A stretch of 64,000 nucleotides of DNA from Dehalococcoidia bacterium. Lineage in GTDB: Bacteria > Chloroflexota > Dehalococcoidia > UBA2979. The position numbers were made by a program, and so were the translations under genes. The notes beneath the pieces are model-generated. The model did no database searches. It saw only the letters and a program-made list of their open reading frames with translations, and had not been told where the DNA came from. Shown here one piece after another: positions 52,576 to 61,325 of the stretch (its first letter is position 1; the number at the start of each line of letters is the position of its first letter). The DNA lies in the NCBI GenBank assembly GCA_023228825.1, contig JALOAL010000004.1, forward strand, positions 124,001 to 188,000. The letters run 5' to 3'.

Positions 52576-53387
52576 CCCCACCCGAGGCGATGCTCTGGGT
52601 CATGGCCGGGATCGTGATCGGCGCCTATGCGGGGGCCATCGGTGCTGGCGGAGGCTTCCTCGTCACCCCCGTGTTGCTGCTCCGCTTCCAGGACTCACCA
52701 CCCGCTGAGGTCACCGCCGCCTCGCTGGTGGTGGTCGCCGTGACCTCGTTCTCCGCCTCGGTACTCTCATTCCGCGAACGCCGAGTCGATCGCAAGTTGG
52801 CCATGGGGATGCTGATGCTGGTGGTGCCGGCCGGGCTGCTCGGCGCCGCGACCACGGCGGTCGTGCCTCGAGCGCCGTTTGCCCTCGGTTTCGGCGCAGT
52901 CCTACTACTGATCGCTGGCTACCTGGTCTTTCGACCGGTGGCCGCCTCCGTTGCACCCGTTCCTGGACGCGCGTGGCGGCGCGAACTGATCGACCAGGAC
53001 GGCGTCCGCTACGTCTACCACGTGCCGCTGTGGAGGAGCATCGCCCCTAACGTCGGGACAGGGTTCCTCTCGTCACTCGCCGGCATCGGAGGGGGGCCGA
53101 TTGGGGTGCCGGTGATGACCTACATCATGCGTGTCCCCCACGCCATCACCGTCCCGACGATGCACTTCATCATCGTGCTCCAGTCGGCCGCCGCGGTGAC
53201 CCTCCACCTATCGCTCGGCCACATCGGCACCCCCATGGCCGTGGTCCCCTGGCTGGCCATCGGCGTCGCCGCCGCCTCTCCGCTCGGCCGCCTCCTCCGC
53301 CGGCGCATCGGCGAGGGCCGGTTGATGCAGGCACTGGCGGTCGGCCTCCTCTTCGCCGCTGCACGAACGATGGCGGAGGGGTTGTAG
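52572..53387 (+). CDS. TSUP (TauE/SafE) family membrane permease
   Basis: A 271-residue membrane protein with two blocks of helices, each starting with the TSUP repeat motif: IGAYAGAIGAGGGFLVTPVLLL (about residues 16-37) and LSSLAGIGGGPIGVPVMTYIM (about 164-184). The family exports or imports sulfonates, sulfite or organic anions. Translationally coupled (ATGA) to the CoA-transferase, so it probably carries a substrate or product of the operon. Confidence 0.85.
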   Translation: MTPPEAMLWVMAGIVIGAYAGAIGAGGGFLVTPVLLLRFQDSPPAEVTAASLVVVAVTSFSASVLSFRERRVDRKLAMGMLMLVVPAGLLGAATTAVVPRAPFALGFGAVLLLIAGYLVFRPVAASVAPVPGRAWRRELIDQDGVRYVYHVPLWRSIAPNVGTGFLSSLAGIGGGPIGVPVMTYIMRVPHAITVPTMHFIIVLQSAAAVTLHLSLGHIGTPMAVVPWLAIGVAAASPLGRLLRRRIGEGRLMQALAVGLLFAAARTMAEGL

Positions 53388-53390
53388 GCC

Positions 53391-53645
53391 TCAACCGCCT
53401 TCCAGGTCACCCGGGGGGCCATCGCCGCTCACGCCTTCGCGGACAAGGGCTTCGTACTCGGCAGTCGACATACCGAGGAACTGCTCGAACACCTCTGCGC
53501 TGTGTTGACCGAGCATGGGGGATGGACGCGACACCACCGGTTGGGTTCTGGACATGATCCACGGGGATCCGACCAACACCTGCTGGCCCGCTTCGGGGTG
53601 CTCGACCGTTGCCGCAAAGCCGCGCTCCCTGAGGACTGGATGATC
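53391..53645 (-). pseudogene. C-terminal remnant of a long-type CoA-transferase (CaiB/BaiF)
   Basis: The last 84 codons of a CaiB/BaiF gene: DHPVLRERGFAATVEHPEAG, SPWIMSRTQP, PMLGQHSAEVFEQFLGMS, GVSGDGPPGDLEGG. They match the C-terminus of the longer subunits at 2345-3604 and 9770-11038. Upstream the frame runs directly into transposase sequence, so the first 330 or so codons are gone. Confidence 0.85.
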
Positions 53646-53649
53646 GAGC

Positions 53650-53990
53650 GGGACTGCTCTGAGCGGTAGAGGCGGACGTACGCCCACTCCTCGAGTAGCG
53701 TGCGCTGGAGCGCTCGACCTTGCCGTTGGTCTGGGGCCGGTAGGGTTGGGTGAAGCGATGGCGGACGCCGGCCTCGGAGCAGAGTCGGGCGAAGAGTCTG
53801 CTGCGGTAGGCGGAGCCGTTGTCGGTGAGCACCGCCCGCACCACAACGCCCTGCTCGGCGAACCAGGCCTGCGCCCGGTTCCAGAAGCCCACCGCCGTCC
53901 TGGCCCGCTCGTCCCCCAGCACCTCGCTGTAGGCGAAGCGGGAGTGGTCGTCCACGGCGGAGTGGACATAGGCGTAGCCCACCCGCTGCC
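53650..53990 (-). mobile_element. IS481-type transposase remnant (integrase core fragment)
   Basis: Integrase-core sequence on the minus strand: YVHSAVDDHSRFAYSEVLGDE, VLTDNGSAYRS (second catalytic Asp), RHRFTQPYRPQTNGKVER (catalytic Glu) in one frame to about 53710, then LQRTLLEEWAYVRLYRSEQSR in another frame. The N-terminal helix-turn-helix, the first catalytic Asp region and the C-terminus are missing, and no terminal inverted repeats could be assigned. A dead insertion element that cut the CoA-transferase gene at 53391-53645. Confidence 0.8.
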
Positions 53991-54102
53991 GTCCTCGATC
54001 GCTTCGGGTCGGTGAAGCCCCGCCGCCGCACTCAGGAAATGGAGCAAGTCCGGGCGGCTACGGCGCAGGAGGTGGGGCGTAAGAGGGTGAATCGAACCGC
54101 TC

Positions 54103-54529
54103 GTGACCGAGACGCAGCTCTTCCTCGACACGAACGTGTTCCTGCGATTCCTCCCGCCGACGAGGAACAGATGGCAGAGGATTGCCGGCGCCTCTTCGAG
54201 CGCGCTGAAGGCGGTGAGCTTCAACTCCACACGTCGCACCTGGCGCTCGCCGAGATCGTCTGGACTCTGCAGTCCTACTACCGCGTGCCTCGGGCGAAGT
54301 CGCGGCGATGCTGCGTGACCTACTCGCGCTTCGTTCGCTTCGCGTGGATCAGAAGGAGATGTTGCGAGAGGTCGTCGACCTCTACGCCTCGACGAACGTG
54401 GACTTCATCGATGGGTACCACACCCTTGATCTGCGCCACCGCGGGATCGATCGCATCTGCTGATATGACCGCGACTTCGATTCGCTCTCAGTCGCGAAGG
54501 TTGAGCCGGCGGGTTTAACTGGATGTTAG
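54103..54529 (+). pseudogene. PIN-domain toxin (VapC-like) pseudogene
   Basis: Three reading frames join into one PIN protein: MTETQLFLDTNVFLRFL (54103-54153), then PADEEQMAEDCRRLFERAEGG and TSHLALAEIVWTLQSYYRVPR (54153-54293), then LRDLLALRSLRV, LYASTNVDFIDGYH and YDRDFDSLSVAKVEPAG (54293-54529). There are two frameshifts and a TGA at 54461-54463 before YDRDFD. The acidic residues of the PIN active site (D in LDTN, E in LAEIV, D in VDFIDGYH, D in YDRDFD) are otherwise there. No antitoxin ORF was found upstream. Confidence 0.8.
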
Positions 54530-54547
54530 AGACGATGTGGTGATTCG

Positions 54548-56758
54548 CTACGCAATCAGATGGGCGCCTATGCCGTTTCTGAGCACAGGCAAGGCCCCCG
54601 CCATGTACCCCAAGAAGTCATCCTCGTACGTTCCTTCCCATGCATATAGGGAAGTGGATGAGAGGATTGGTGTTAGGAGCGGCGCGAGGTCACGCAGGCG
54701 TCGTCCTCGGATCTCCACGCTGTGCAACTGCAGATCCCTTGAGGAAACGGGCTCTTGATTACGGAGTCTCTGTGCAATCTCACGATCGACGACGACTGTC
54801 ATGTGCTCTGTGTCTCTGATTACTTGGCACAGCTGACTGACTTCGGGGTACTCCATGTTGTCTTCTGCCGCACAGAGACGCCGCGCTCTAATTTGCATTA
54901 CTTCCGTCAACTCGAGGTGGAGTGCTCCTCGCACGATGTCGCTCGGCGAAAGGCGGTCAACATCCCCGGACTCATAGAGTCGGCGAAATACTTGCCGCGC
55001 GACCTCCCGCGTCGGATCAGTCGTGAGTTCCGGGTCGGAGACCCGGAAGTCCCATACCTCCGCATCCGAGTACTCCGCTCCGCGGCTCACTCGTCCGCTG
55101 ACCTGGATGAAGCTCGCCACGCTCGAGGTCTCTCGAAATCCCGTTCGAAAGGAGAAGTTCATTCCAGCCTCAACGCAGCTCGTCGCGACGAGTGTCCAGT
55201 CCCGGTCGAACCGCCCCGGTTGTGAGGCTGACTGAAGTCGTTCGACAATCCGCTCAACTATTCGCGACCGGTCAGCTGGCGCCAACGCCGTCGACAGGTG
55301 TATCACGTTGAGTGACCGCGCACGCATTCGCTGAGCCACAACTGCTGCTGACTGCACAGTGTTCAGAATCAACAATCGGGGTCCAGGACGTGCCACGACG
55401 AACTCGATCAGTTCATCGCGGGTCATCGCCTGGTCTCGGCGTCGGTAAACGACGCGCCGACCTTCTGCTGCTTCGGTGACGGCCCGCAGTGATTCCGAGA
55501 CTAAGTCAGGAACATCAGTGCGCGCTCGAGGCGGCTGAACGAATTCTTCCAGCTCCCAGAACCGAGGTAAGGAACCACTGGCGAAAACGGCGTGACCTCC
55601 CCATTCACGTCCCCAAGTGTCAAACCAGCGCCACATCTGCGGCCAGAGGTCAGCAGGAATTGAGGCGTGAGCCTCGTCCAGAAAAACCGCACTGCCTGGT
55701 AGTTCATGCAATTTCCGCAGGGCACCTGGATAGGCACTCCCCAATGTCTCGAAGAATTGAACTGCAGTCGTAACAATGATCGGAGCCCGCCAGAGCATCG
55801 CAAGATGCCGGAGCGGTACAGCGGCGAAATCCGCCTGGTGGTGGTGTTCGGCAACCACATGTTCCGGACTCTCGCCAGGGAGCACGAGTGCTGCGCGAAG
55901 GATGTCGACGCATTGCTTGATGATGTTCACGTAGGGAAGCACCACGAAAATGTGGCGTAGCTCCTTGTTGGAAGCGACGTTCAGCAGATGCGCCATGACG
56001 GCCGTAGTCTTGCCGCTCCCTACGGCTGCATCACATGTCCGAAGATTGGGGTTTAGTGAAGCGTCTCGGCATTCTTCGTAGATCCGAGTCCGCATCTCAT
56101 CGCGCACGCTTGTCTTTGGCAGACCCGCGACGTACTGATCAAGGGCATGAAGGCGTTCTCGCCAGCGGGTCCGAACCTCCGGGATCTGAGTCTCGTTCCG
56201 GTAGTGGCGTGCAGTATCACCATGGTCAGCATCGACGAGGCATGACAGGGCGATGCGCCGGGAGAACCCATCGTCATGGAGATTCGCAGGACGGATCGCT
56301 GGCCAGGTCGAGCATCCACTCGCAACGTGTGCAGCGAGGTATGTTTCGTACCGTTCGTTGACCACGTTCGCCACACGTGGGTCTCGTAGTGGCCCGCAGT
56401 CCTTTGCCATCTCTTCGCTACGGCTGAACAGCCCCGCGTGGTGAGCAGCTACGAGTACAGCCGACTCTTGCCGTCCACTTCGTAGCAGCACTGCCGCGCC
56501 AGCGTCCGCGTGAGGCATCGGAAGTGGGTACTGGGACACCGTTCGCAGGACTGTTTGATTCTCCTCGTCGATCTTCCCGAGATCATGCAGGGCAGCCGCC
56601 GCTTCAACTACCTCGACGAAGTCGGTCCACGGGCCTGTATAGAACCTCGCGGCCGAACGAGCATGCTGCGTGGCCGTCTCGCGCGTGTTCTCGGCATGCT
56701 CTCGGTAACTCTGTGCGGGAATCGGCGGCCGGGGACTATGTGCGACGGGGTTATTCAT
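54548..56758 (-). CDS. cas3: CRISPR-associated helicase/nuclease Cas3
   Basis: A 736-residue Cas3. The HD nuclease domain is N-terminal: ALHDLGKIDEE (HD at 58-59), PHADAG (His 83) and VAAHHAGL (His 106-107). The helicase has Walker A AVGSGKT (about 245-251), DEAH (361-364), FASGSLP (motif III) and QVSGRVSRG (motif VI). It would unwind and degrade DNA recruited by Cascade. The start is ATG 56758, inside the cas7 stop (8-base overlap, ATGAATAA), so it is translated from the cas7 message. In type I-C, cas3 is usually first; here it is last. Confidence 0.93.
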   Translation of the reverse strand: MNNPVAHSPRPPIPAQSYREHAENTRETATQHARSAARFYTGPWTDFVEVVEAAAALHDLGKIDEENQTVLRTVSQYPLPMPHADAGAAVLLRSGRQESAVLVAAHHAGLFSRSEEMAKDCGPLRDPRVANVVNERYETYLAAHVASGCSTWPAIRPANLHDDGFSRRIALSCLVDADHGDTARHYRNETQIPEVRTRWRERLHALDQYVAGLPKTSVRDEMRTRIYEECRDASLNPNLRTCDAAVGSGKTTAVMAHLLNVASNKELRHIFVVLPYVNIIKQCVDILRAALVLPGESPEHVVAEHHHQADFAAVPLRHLAMLWRAPIIVTTAVQFFETLGSAYPGALRKLHELPGSAVFLDEAHASIPADLWPQMWRWFDTWGREWGGHAVFASGSLPRFWELEEFVQPPRARTDVPDLVSESLRAVTEAAEGRRVVYRRRDQAMTRDELIEFVVARPGPRLLILNTVQSAAVVAQRMRARSLNVIHLSTALAPADRSRIVERIVERLQSASQPGRFDRDWTLVATSCVEAGMNFSFRTGFRETSSVASFIQVSGRVSRGAEYSDAEVWDFRVSDPELTTDPTREVARQVFRRLYESGDVDRLSPSDIVRGALHLELTEVMQIRARRLCAAEDNMEYPEVSQLCQVIRDTEHMTVVVDREIAQRLRNQEPVSSRDLQLHSVEIRGRRLRDLAPLLTPILSSTSLYAWEGTYEDDFLGYMAGALPVLRNGIGAHLIA

Positions 56759-57602
56759 CGACCATGAGGTCGCGAATCGACCGGACTCGGCCACCCAATT
56801 CTCCGAGATCGGTAGGGACGTCATAGTCAGACCAGGAAGTCGACGGTTGATCCACGTCGGTTCTCTTCGTAGGCGAGAGCGCGTCGAGGATCGCGAAGTC
56901 CGGGCAGGAGCCGAGCACTGACCTGTGCTCTACGTACCATGCATGTCGGATTTCAACGGATGGGCGAGCGGCCGACGCGGTATGCGGGTATGCGATGGGA
57001 ATAAGCCGAAGCAGCAACTCGATGTCCTCGACCGTGCAGCCGGACTTTGTAGCGGCGGTCGGATTGACGTAGAACGGCATGCAGTACACACCGTGCTCGA
57101 CCACGCGGAAACCGAGCGGTGCCATGCCGCGATCTTTCCCCGGTTGGACACCAGCCTTGTTCGTCAATGTCATTCGTTCGACGCGCACGGGAGCCACTGA
57201 CACCCCAAGCGCGAATTGAGCTACGCCTGAACGAATCGAATCCTCGCCGTCCTTTTCAAGGAAGGTGTTGCCGAATACGCGACCGTCCCAGTACCTGCCT
57301 TCGAACGTGCCGTTCTTGATCTCGGCTCCGATCACGTTCGGATCGCGCCCGCGGCTTTCGAGAACGTCGAACCGCTCCCACTGCTCGGGAGCGATGCCGA
57401 ATTCTTGCCAAGCAGGCCCCTCTTTATCTTCAACGAGATCTCGGAGCTTCCGCTTGAATGAGACGGGAGAAATCAAGCCTCGCTGATCGTGACTTCGCTG
57501 CCGTGGGTCGCTATCACGATCTGGGTCGCCGTTGGGATTCGAGTTTCGAACCTCGATGACGAGGAGGCCGGTTGCCCGCGCCAACTTGTTGCTCTCTGTC
57601 AT
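56751..57602 (-). CDS. cas7: CRISPR-associated protein Cas7 (Csd2-like, type I-C)
   Basis: A 283-residue backbone subunit of Cascade. Near the N-terminus VIEVRNSNPNGDPDRDSDPR (NPNGDPD at about 22-28) is the Csd2/Csh2 hallmark; SFKRKLRDLVED, RYWDGRVFGNTF, GVAQFALGVSVAPV and VVEHGVYCMPFYV follow the family layout. It binds crRNA along its length. The ATG overlaps the cas8 stop by four bases (57599-57602). Confidence 0.92.
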   Translation of the reverse strand: MTESNKLARATGLLVIEVRNSNPNGDPDRDSDPRQRSHDQRGLISPVSFKRKLRDLVEDKEGPAWQEFGIAPEQWERFDVLESRGRDPNVIGAEIKNGTFEGRYWDGRVFGNTFLEKDGEDSIRSGVAQFALGVSVAPVRVERMTLTNKAGVQPGKDRGMAPLGFRVVEHGVYCMPFYVNPTAATKSGCTVEDIELLLRLIPIAYPHTASAARPSVEIRHAWYVEHRSVLGSCPDFAILDALSPTKRTDVDQPSTSWSDYDVPTDLGELGGRVRSIRDLMVDE

Positions 57603-59578
57603 TCTCCCTCTGCCTCTTCCTTGTCTCGCGCTAGATACCCAAGCAGGAGTTGCGCTCTATCCTGCTGAGAGAGCGTGGTGGGGATCGGTTGACCGGCGAG
57701 CTTCGTGCTAACCGCCCGCATCTGTCCCAATGCCCACTTCCCCAACACGACATCTCGCTGACTCTCGCCGTCCGCGCGGCTGGTCTCGGCCCAGGCGATG
57801 TATGGATTCAGGCGTTCATGCAGCCGATCGAGTCCATCCGCGAGGTTGTTGCGTGCGACCGGCACGAGGGCATTGCCGGCGAGCTGCGGAGGAAGCGCTC
57901 CGCCGCGGACAGCCAAGCAGTAAGCGCGATGCAATGCATCGGCAAGCGATAAATATTTCCCAACCAGGAACGCTGGAGTCTCCATGTACGCTTCCTTCAT
58001 ATGCCCCGTGGCTGCAAGCAGAATGCCCAGCGTGCTCACGGCGCGAAGTGCTTCGATGCGGGCACGTCGGTCAAACCGTTGATGATCATTCAGCGCGCCA
58101 CCGATGCCGATCAACAGCGAGGCATTCCTCTCGACGGCGAGGTCCAACAAGCGGAGAGCTCGCTCATGCCGGATCTCCTGGTCCAGCATGAGCGACAGCA
58201 CATCCGCGAGCGATGGACCGGGTACAGGCAGACGGCGTTCGCCATTCGTGACCCAGTCCCATGAGAGCAGCCGCAGAACTTGATCGGGATAGGGCGCCGG
58301 TGGACTGCGGAAGACCGTCGTCCGAGTCGTCGCGTCGCGCACCGGGATACGAATTTGTGGGATGTTCTCTGCCGCTTCTTTCCACCAACGTGCGCCGGCG
58401 AGCACCGACCCCACCGTTAGTGCCTCGGCAAGGACAACTGAAGCCTGGCCTTCGGAAGCTTGCCGGATGACGAATAGGTTCAACTTTGATCGCGGCGCTG
58501 ATCGGACGATTGCATCCAGCGCCGCGCAGACAGCCGATGCGTCCACTTCGAACTGCGCATCCGCCAGGTCTGCTCCAAAGAGTGAAGCCACGTCTGCCGA
58601 GATGTCCGGCATCCCATCGACGTACACGATGAGGAGGTCCTGCTTTTCTCGACTATTCGCGATCCCGCGCCACGTCTTGCCTCGGCGTTCGGGAGCAACG
58701 ATGTAGTCGAGCGCGTCCTGCATCCGCAGCGCTGCTTCTTGAGATACGGGCACGATCGCGCTGTCAACGAGACCGTATCGATAGTTACATGCAGCTTCAT
58801 GAAACATCGAAACAAGGGGGAGATATGTGTTGAGTACTGGGAGCCAGACCTTTGGGAATGGCCTAACCCATAAGTCAGTGGAGGCGCCGTAGGCCGACAC
58901 TCCTTCTGCCTGAGATTGCTTCCCGTTGTCTAGCGGAAGGATCGACTCGATCTGTCGGCGCGTCTCCACAGAGTAGACGCGAGTAGTAGAAGGATCGATC
59001 ACGTCAAAGGCCAATTGAACGCTGAAGCGGCCTTTCGAGTCACCGAACAACATGTCAGCAGCTACCTTCAGGTCTCCAAAGTCGCCTGACAGGAGCCGTT
59101 CGCCAAGTCTCGTAGCCATCTCGGCCCGCAACGAATCTACGTCGGCAAGCAAGAACCGCTCGCAGAGGGCATGCGTCGCTTCCAGACCGCGGAGCCCGGT
59201 CACAGCGAGCAGTTCCGTTGCTTGGCGACGCAATCTGGACCAGAGCTTTGTGTCGCCAACTGCCGGGCGGATCGCCCCGCCATCGATGCTGGCCATCAAA
59301 GCTGGAGCCGTGAGCTCCGCTGGCCGTTGAGCTAAAAGCAGGGGCACCACTGGCCTCGACACCGGGAAGGCGTTCTGGTTGCCGTCCATGATTCGCCAGA
59401 GGCCCGACCATTCGTCATCAACGACTATAGAGAGTTCAGCAACATGTCCTGCATTGTCGAGCCGTACGCGGACTGCAGCCTGAGACTTTCCGGGTTGTGA
59501 TACTCGGGGGTTCCGCTTTGGAATAATGATCTCGGCTTCCTCAAGCGCTGTTCGCAGTACGTGTAGCTCATTGAGCAT
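57599..59578 (-). CDS. cas8c: CRISPR-associated large subunit Cas8c-like (Csd1 family)
   Basis: A 659-residue protein between cas5 and cas7. The C-terminal quarter shows Csd1-like features: AYMETPAFLVGKYLSLADALHRAYCLA, NNLADGLDRLHERLNPYIAWAET and TTLSQQDRAQLLLGYLARDKEE, comparable to the Csd1 end (LS-EEQ-RF-LGYYHQ). The N-terminal half is divergent and the protein is longer than typical Csd1. It should recognise the PAM and bind target DNA. Position and the end motifs support Cas8c; a new Cas8 branch is possible. Confidence 0.78.
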   Translation of the reverse strand: MLNELHVLRTALEEAEIIIPKRNPRVSQPGKSQAAVRVRLDNAGHVAELSIVVDDEWSGLWRIMDGNQNAFPVSRPVVPLLLAQRPAELTAPALMASIDGGAIRPAVGDTKLWSRLRRQATELLAVTGLRGLEATHALCERFLLADVDSLRAEMATRLGERLLSGDFGDLKVAADMLFGDSKGRFSVQLAFDVIDPSTTRVYSVETRRQIESILPLDNGKQSQAEGVSAYGASTDLWVRPFPKVWLPVLNTYLPLVSMFHEAACNYRYGLVDSAIVPVSQEAALRMQDALDYIVAPERRGKTWRGIANSREKQDLLIVYVDGMPDISADVASLFGADLADAQFEVDASAVCAALDAIVRSAPRSKLNLFVIRQASEGQASVVLAEALTVGSVLAGARWWKEAAENIPQIRIPVRDATTRTTVFRSPPAPYPDQVLRLLSWDWVTNGERRLPVPGPSLADVLSLMLDQEIRHERALRLLDLAVERNASLLIGIGGALNDHQRFDRRARIEALRAVSTLGILLAATGHMKEAYMETPAFLVGKYLSLADALHRAYCLAVRGGALPPQLAGNALVPVARNNLADGLDRLHERLNPYIAWAETSRADGESQRDVVLGKWALGQMRAVSTKLAGQPIPTTLSQQDRAQLLLGYLARDKEEAEGE

Positions 59579-59583
59579 GCTCG

Positions 59584-60189
59584 TTAGTCCTCGTACCTCA
59601 ACACTCCGGCGTCGATCCGGACGTTTTGGCGGAACGTTGGAGCGATTTTCCCGTTCACGGGTTGGTCAAACACGGTGTGCAGCATCGAAGGAATGACTTC
59701 ATTCAGGTCGGTGAGGGGCGTACTGCCTTCTCGCAGCGGACCAAAATACGATGGGGTAAACTCCTTCCAGCCGAGACACGGGACATGAAACGACTGCCCG
59801 AGCTGTAATCGCCGCATGAACATTTCTTGGAGGGCATGCGCGTGGTTGACTGTGCGATCGCGGCTGCCGTCTAACTCGGCAATTCCCCAGATCCGGTAGC
59901 AGACATCGATCAGAATCGTCGCGATGAGCTGGTAGTTATTGTTGCCGCGCAGTTGGGCAGGCTTTCGAAGCGGTCCCCCGTAATTCGTCGCATATGGTTC
60001 AAACCGGACTGGGGCACAGATCTCCACACGGGTCGGTCGGATGTAGGCTCCCTGCCGGCGCGCCACTGCTTCAAACATCCCTTTCGCCGCAGAAAACGTC
60101 GGTGCGGGATAGGAAACAGGAGTCGATCCGCTATCGGGTCTGGTGAACATTGCCGCGGGCCCAGCGATTTCGAAGTTCACTTCGTACAT
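59584..60189 (-). CDS. cas5: CRISPR-associated protein Cas5 (Cas5d/Cas5c-like, type I-C)
   Basis: A 201-residue RAMP protein. YEVNFEIAGPAAMFTRPDS, PTFSAAKGMFEAVARRQGAYIRPTRVEI and GQSFHVPCLGWKEFTPSYFG match type I-C Cas5 (FTRPE-type loop, S-A-RG-EA, FHQPYLG-REF). In type I-C, Cas5 also processes pre-crRNA, which fits the absence of cas6 here. ATG 60189 has only a weak ribosome site. First gene of the four-gene operon; five nt from cas8. Confidence 0.9.
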   Translation of the reverse strand: MYEVNFEIAGPAAMFTRPDSGSTPVSYPAPTFSAAKGMFEAVARRQGAYIRPTRVEICAPVRFEPYATNYGGPLRKPAQLRGNNNYQLIATILIDVCYRIWGIAELDGSRDRTVNHAHALQEMFMRRLQLGQSFHVPCLGWKEFTPSYFGPLREGSTPLTDLNEVIPSMLHTVFDQPVNGKIAPTFRQNVRIDAGVLRYED

Positions 60190-60702
60190 ACGTTGTTGCT
60201 ATCACCCATTCCATCCGCTCGATGACAGGGGCAATCTATCGCGAGTACCCCCAGCGGATCGGCCGGACGGATGAGGCCCTTGCTCAGAGGTGCATACCAT
60301 CAGCGCAGAACGCCAGGAACGAATCATTTGGCCCACGCGCATCGGGCGTGCCCCGCCGACGTCGATCAGTGGTCGTAGTGCCCTGCGGGGACATTCTCCC
60401 GTCCGTGTCAAGGAGCGCGTGCCCCACCGGTAAGCCGGTGCTCGGGTCGAAGTGCACTCTCCACAACTCCGAACCAGATGAGTCGATACGAACGAGGCCG
60501 CGCACGCCGGTGTCATCGGGGTCGCGACGCCCGCGAGCGTCGGATCGCGGAGACCAAGTCGCCGGAGCTGGCCTCAACCGCGAGTTCGCCGGTAAAGCGA
60601 GCGTCATGAAGGACTTGAACCCAATGGACGTTGCCGTCGGATGAGCGTGCCCGACCCCCTATACGATCAGTCCGAGGCGTCGCCCCAATCCGCAGCTTCG
60701 GT
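60190..60702. other. Degraded region upstream of the cas operon
   Basis: No intact gene. The minus strand has protein-like stretches in two frames between about 60380 and 60640 (HWVQVLHDARFTGELAVEA in one, GLVRIDSSGSELWRVHFDPS in the other), which suggests a broken gene of unknown family. The cas promoter must lie at its left end. No CRISPR-type repeat was found. Confidence 0.4.
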
Positions 60703-61090
60703 CCGATTGCTGCCCCCGAAGACCTGCGTGGCGTTCACCGCGTCCTGCTCGCTCGTGACGACGGAGCACGGAAGCCCGGCGAGTTCCGCAACTCCCAGAA
60801 CTGGATCGGCGGCAACAACTACAACCCGTGTGGCGCTGACTTCGTGCCTCCTCCGCCCGAAGATGTCGAGGGGCTTGATCCTTCGCCGGCGCGACCTGTC
60901 GCCTGCGTTCGTGCCGCCGATCAGCGTGATCCTCGCCGTCCAGCCGAGAGCGGTACATCAGTGGCCTGACGGTCTTCCGGGAAGATCGGCTCGCGGAGTG
61001 GATCGAGATCTTCGCGTCGGCGGCGGCCGCACAGCTCGCCGATCAGTACCGGTGGCTGGTCCCGACCTGCAGGAAGAGTGGCGCGAACGC
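60703..61090 (+). pseudogene. Fic-family (AMPylase) pseudogene lacking the catalytic loop
   Basis: Fragments of one Fic protein in shifting frames: DLRGVHRVLLARDDGARKPG, GEFRNSQNWIGG, ADFVPPPPEDVEGL (60703-60876), then LILRRRDLSPAFVPPISVIL (60875-60949), then RYISGLTVFREDRLAEWIEI and ASAAAAQLADQYRWL (60951-61055) and DLQEEWRERP (to 61090). The join at 60876 skips the segment that should hold HPFxxGNGR, so the active site has been deleted, and two single-base shifts follow. Confidence 0.85.
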
Positions 61091-61325
61091 CCCGGTAGCC
61101 TCGTCGGCGCGGACGCGGAAGTATTCGTCATGAGTCCGACCCGTGTCCTCGCGATTAGTCCAGACGCATCCCGTCCCTGGTGGGAGGGTGTTCGAGGCGC
61201 ATGGCGAGCGATGCACCTCAAAGGGATTACCCCACGTCCTCCGGCCGTTCCCACGTCATGGTCGCTGTCGATGGCGTTGCGTGCACAGCCGGCCGCGCTC
61301 ACCACTGACTCCATTATTCTTCTGA
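61091..61325. other. No supported gene
   Basis: Degraded sequence continuing from the Fic remnant. One plus-strand frame ends with TTDSIILLNDDGSVSADD, which looks protein-like, but nothing identifiable was found. Confidence 0.35.
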
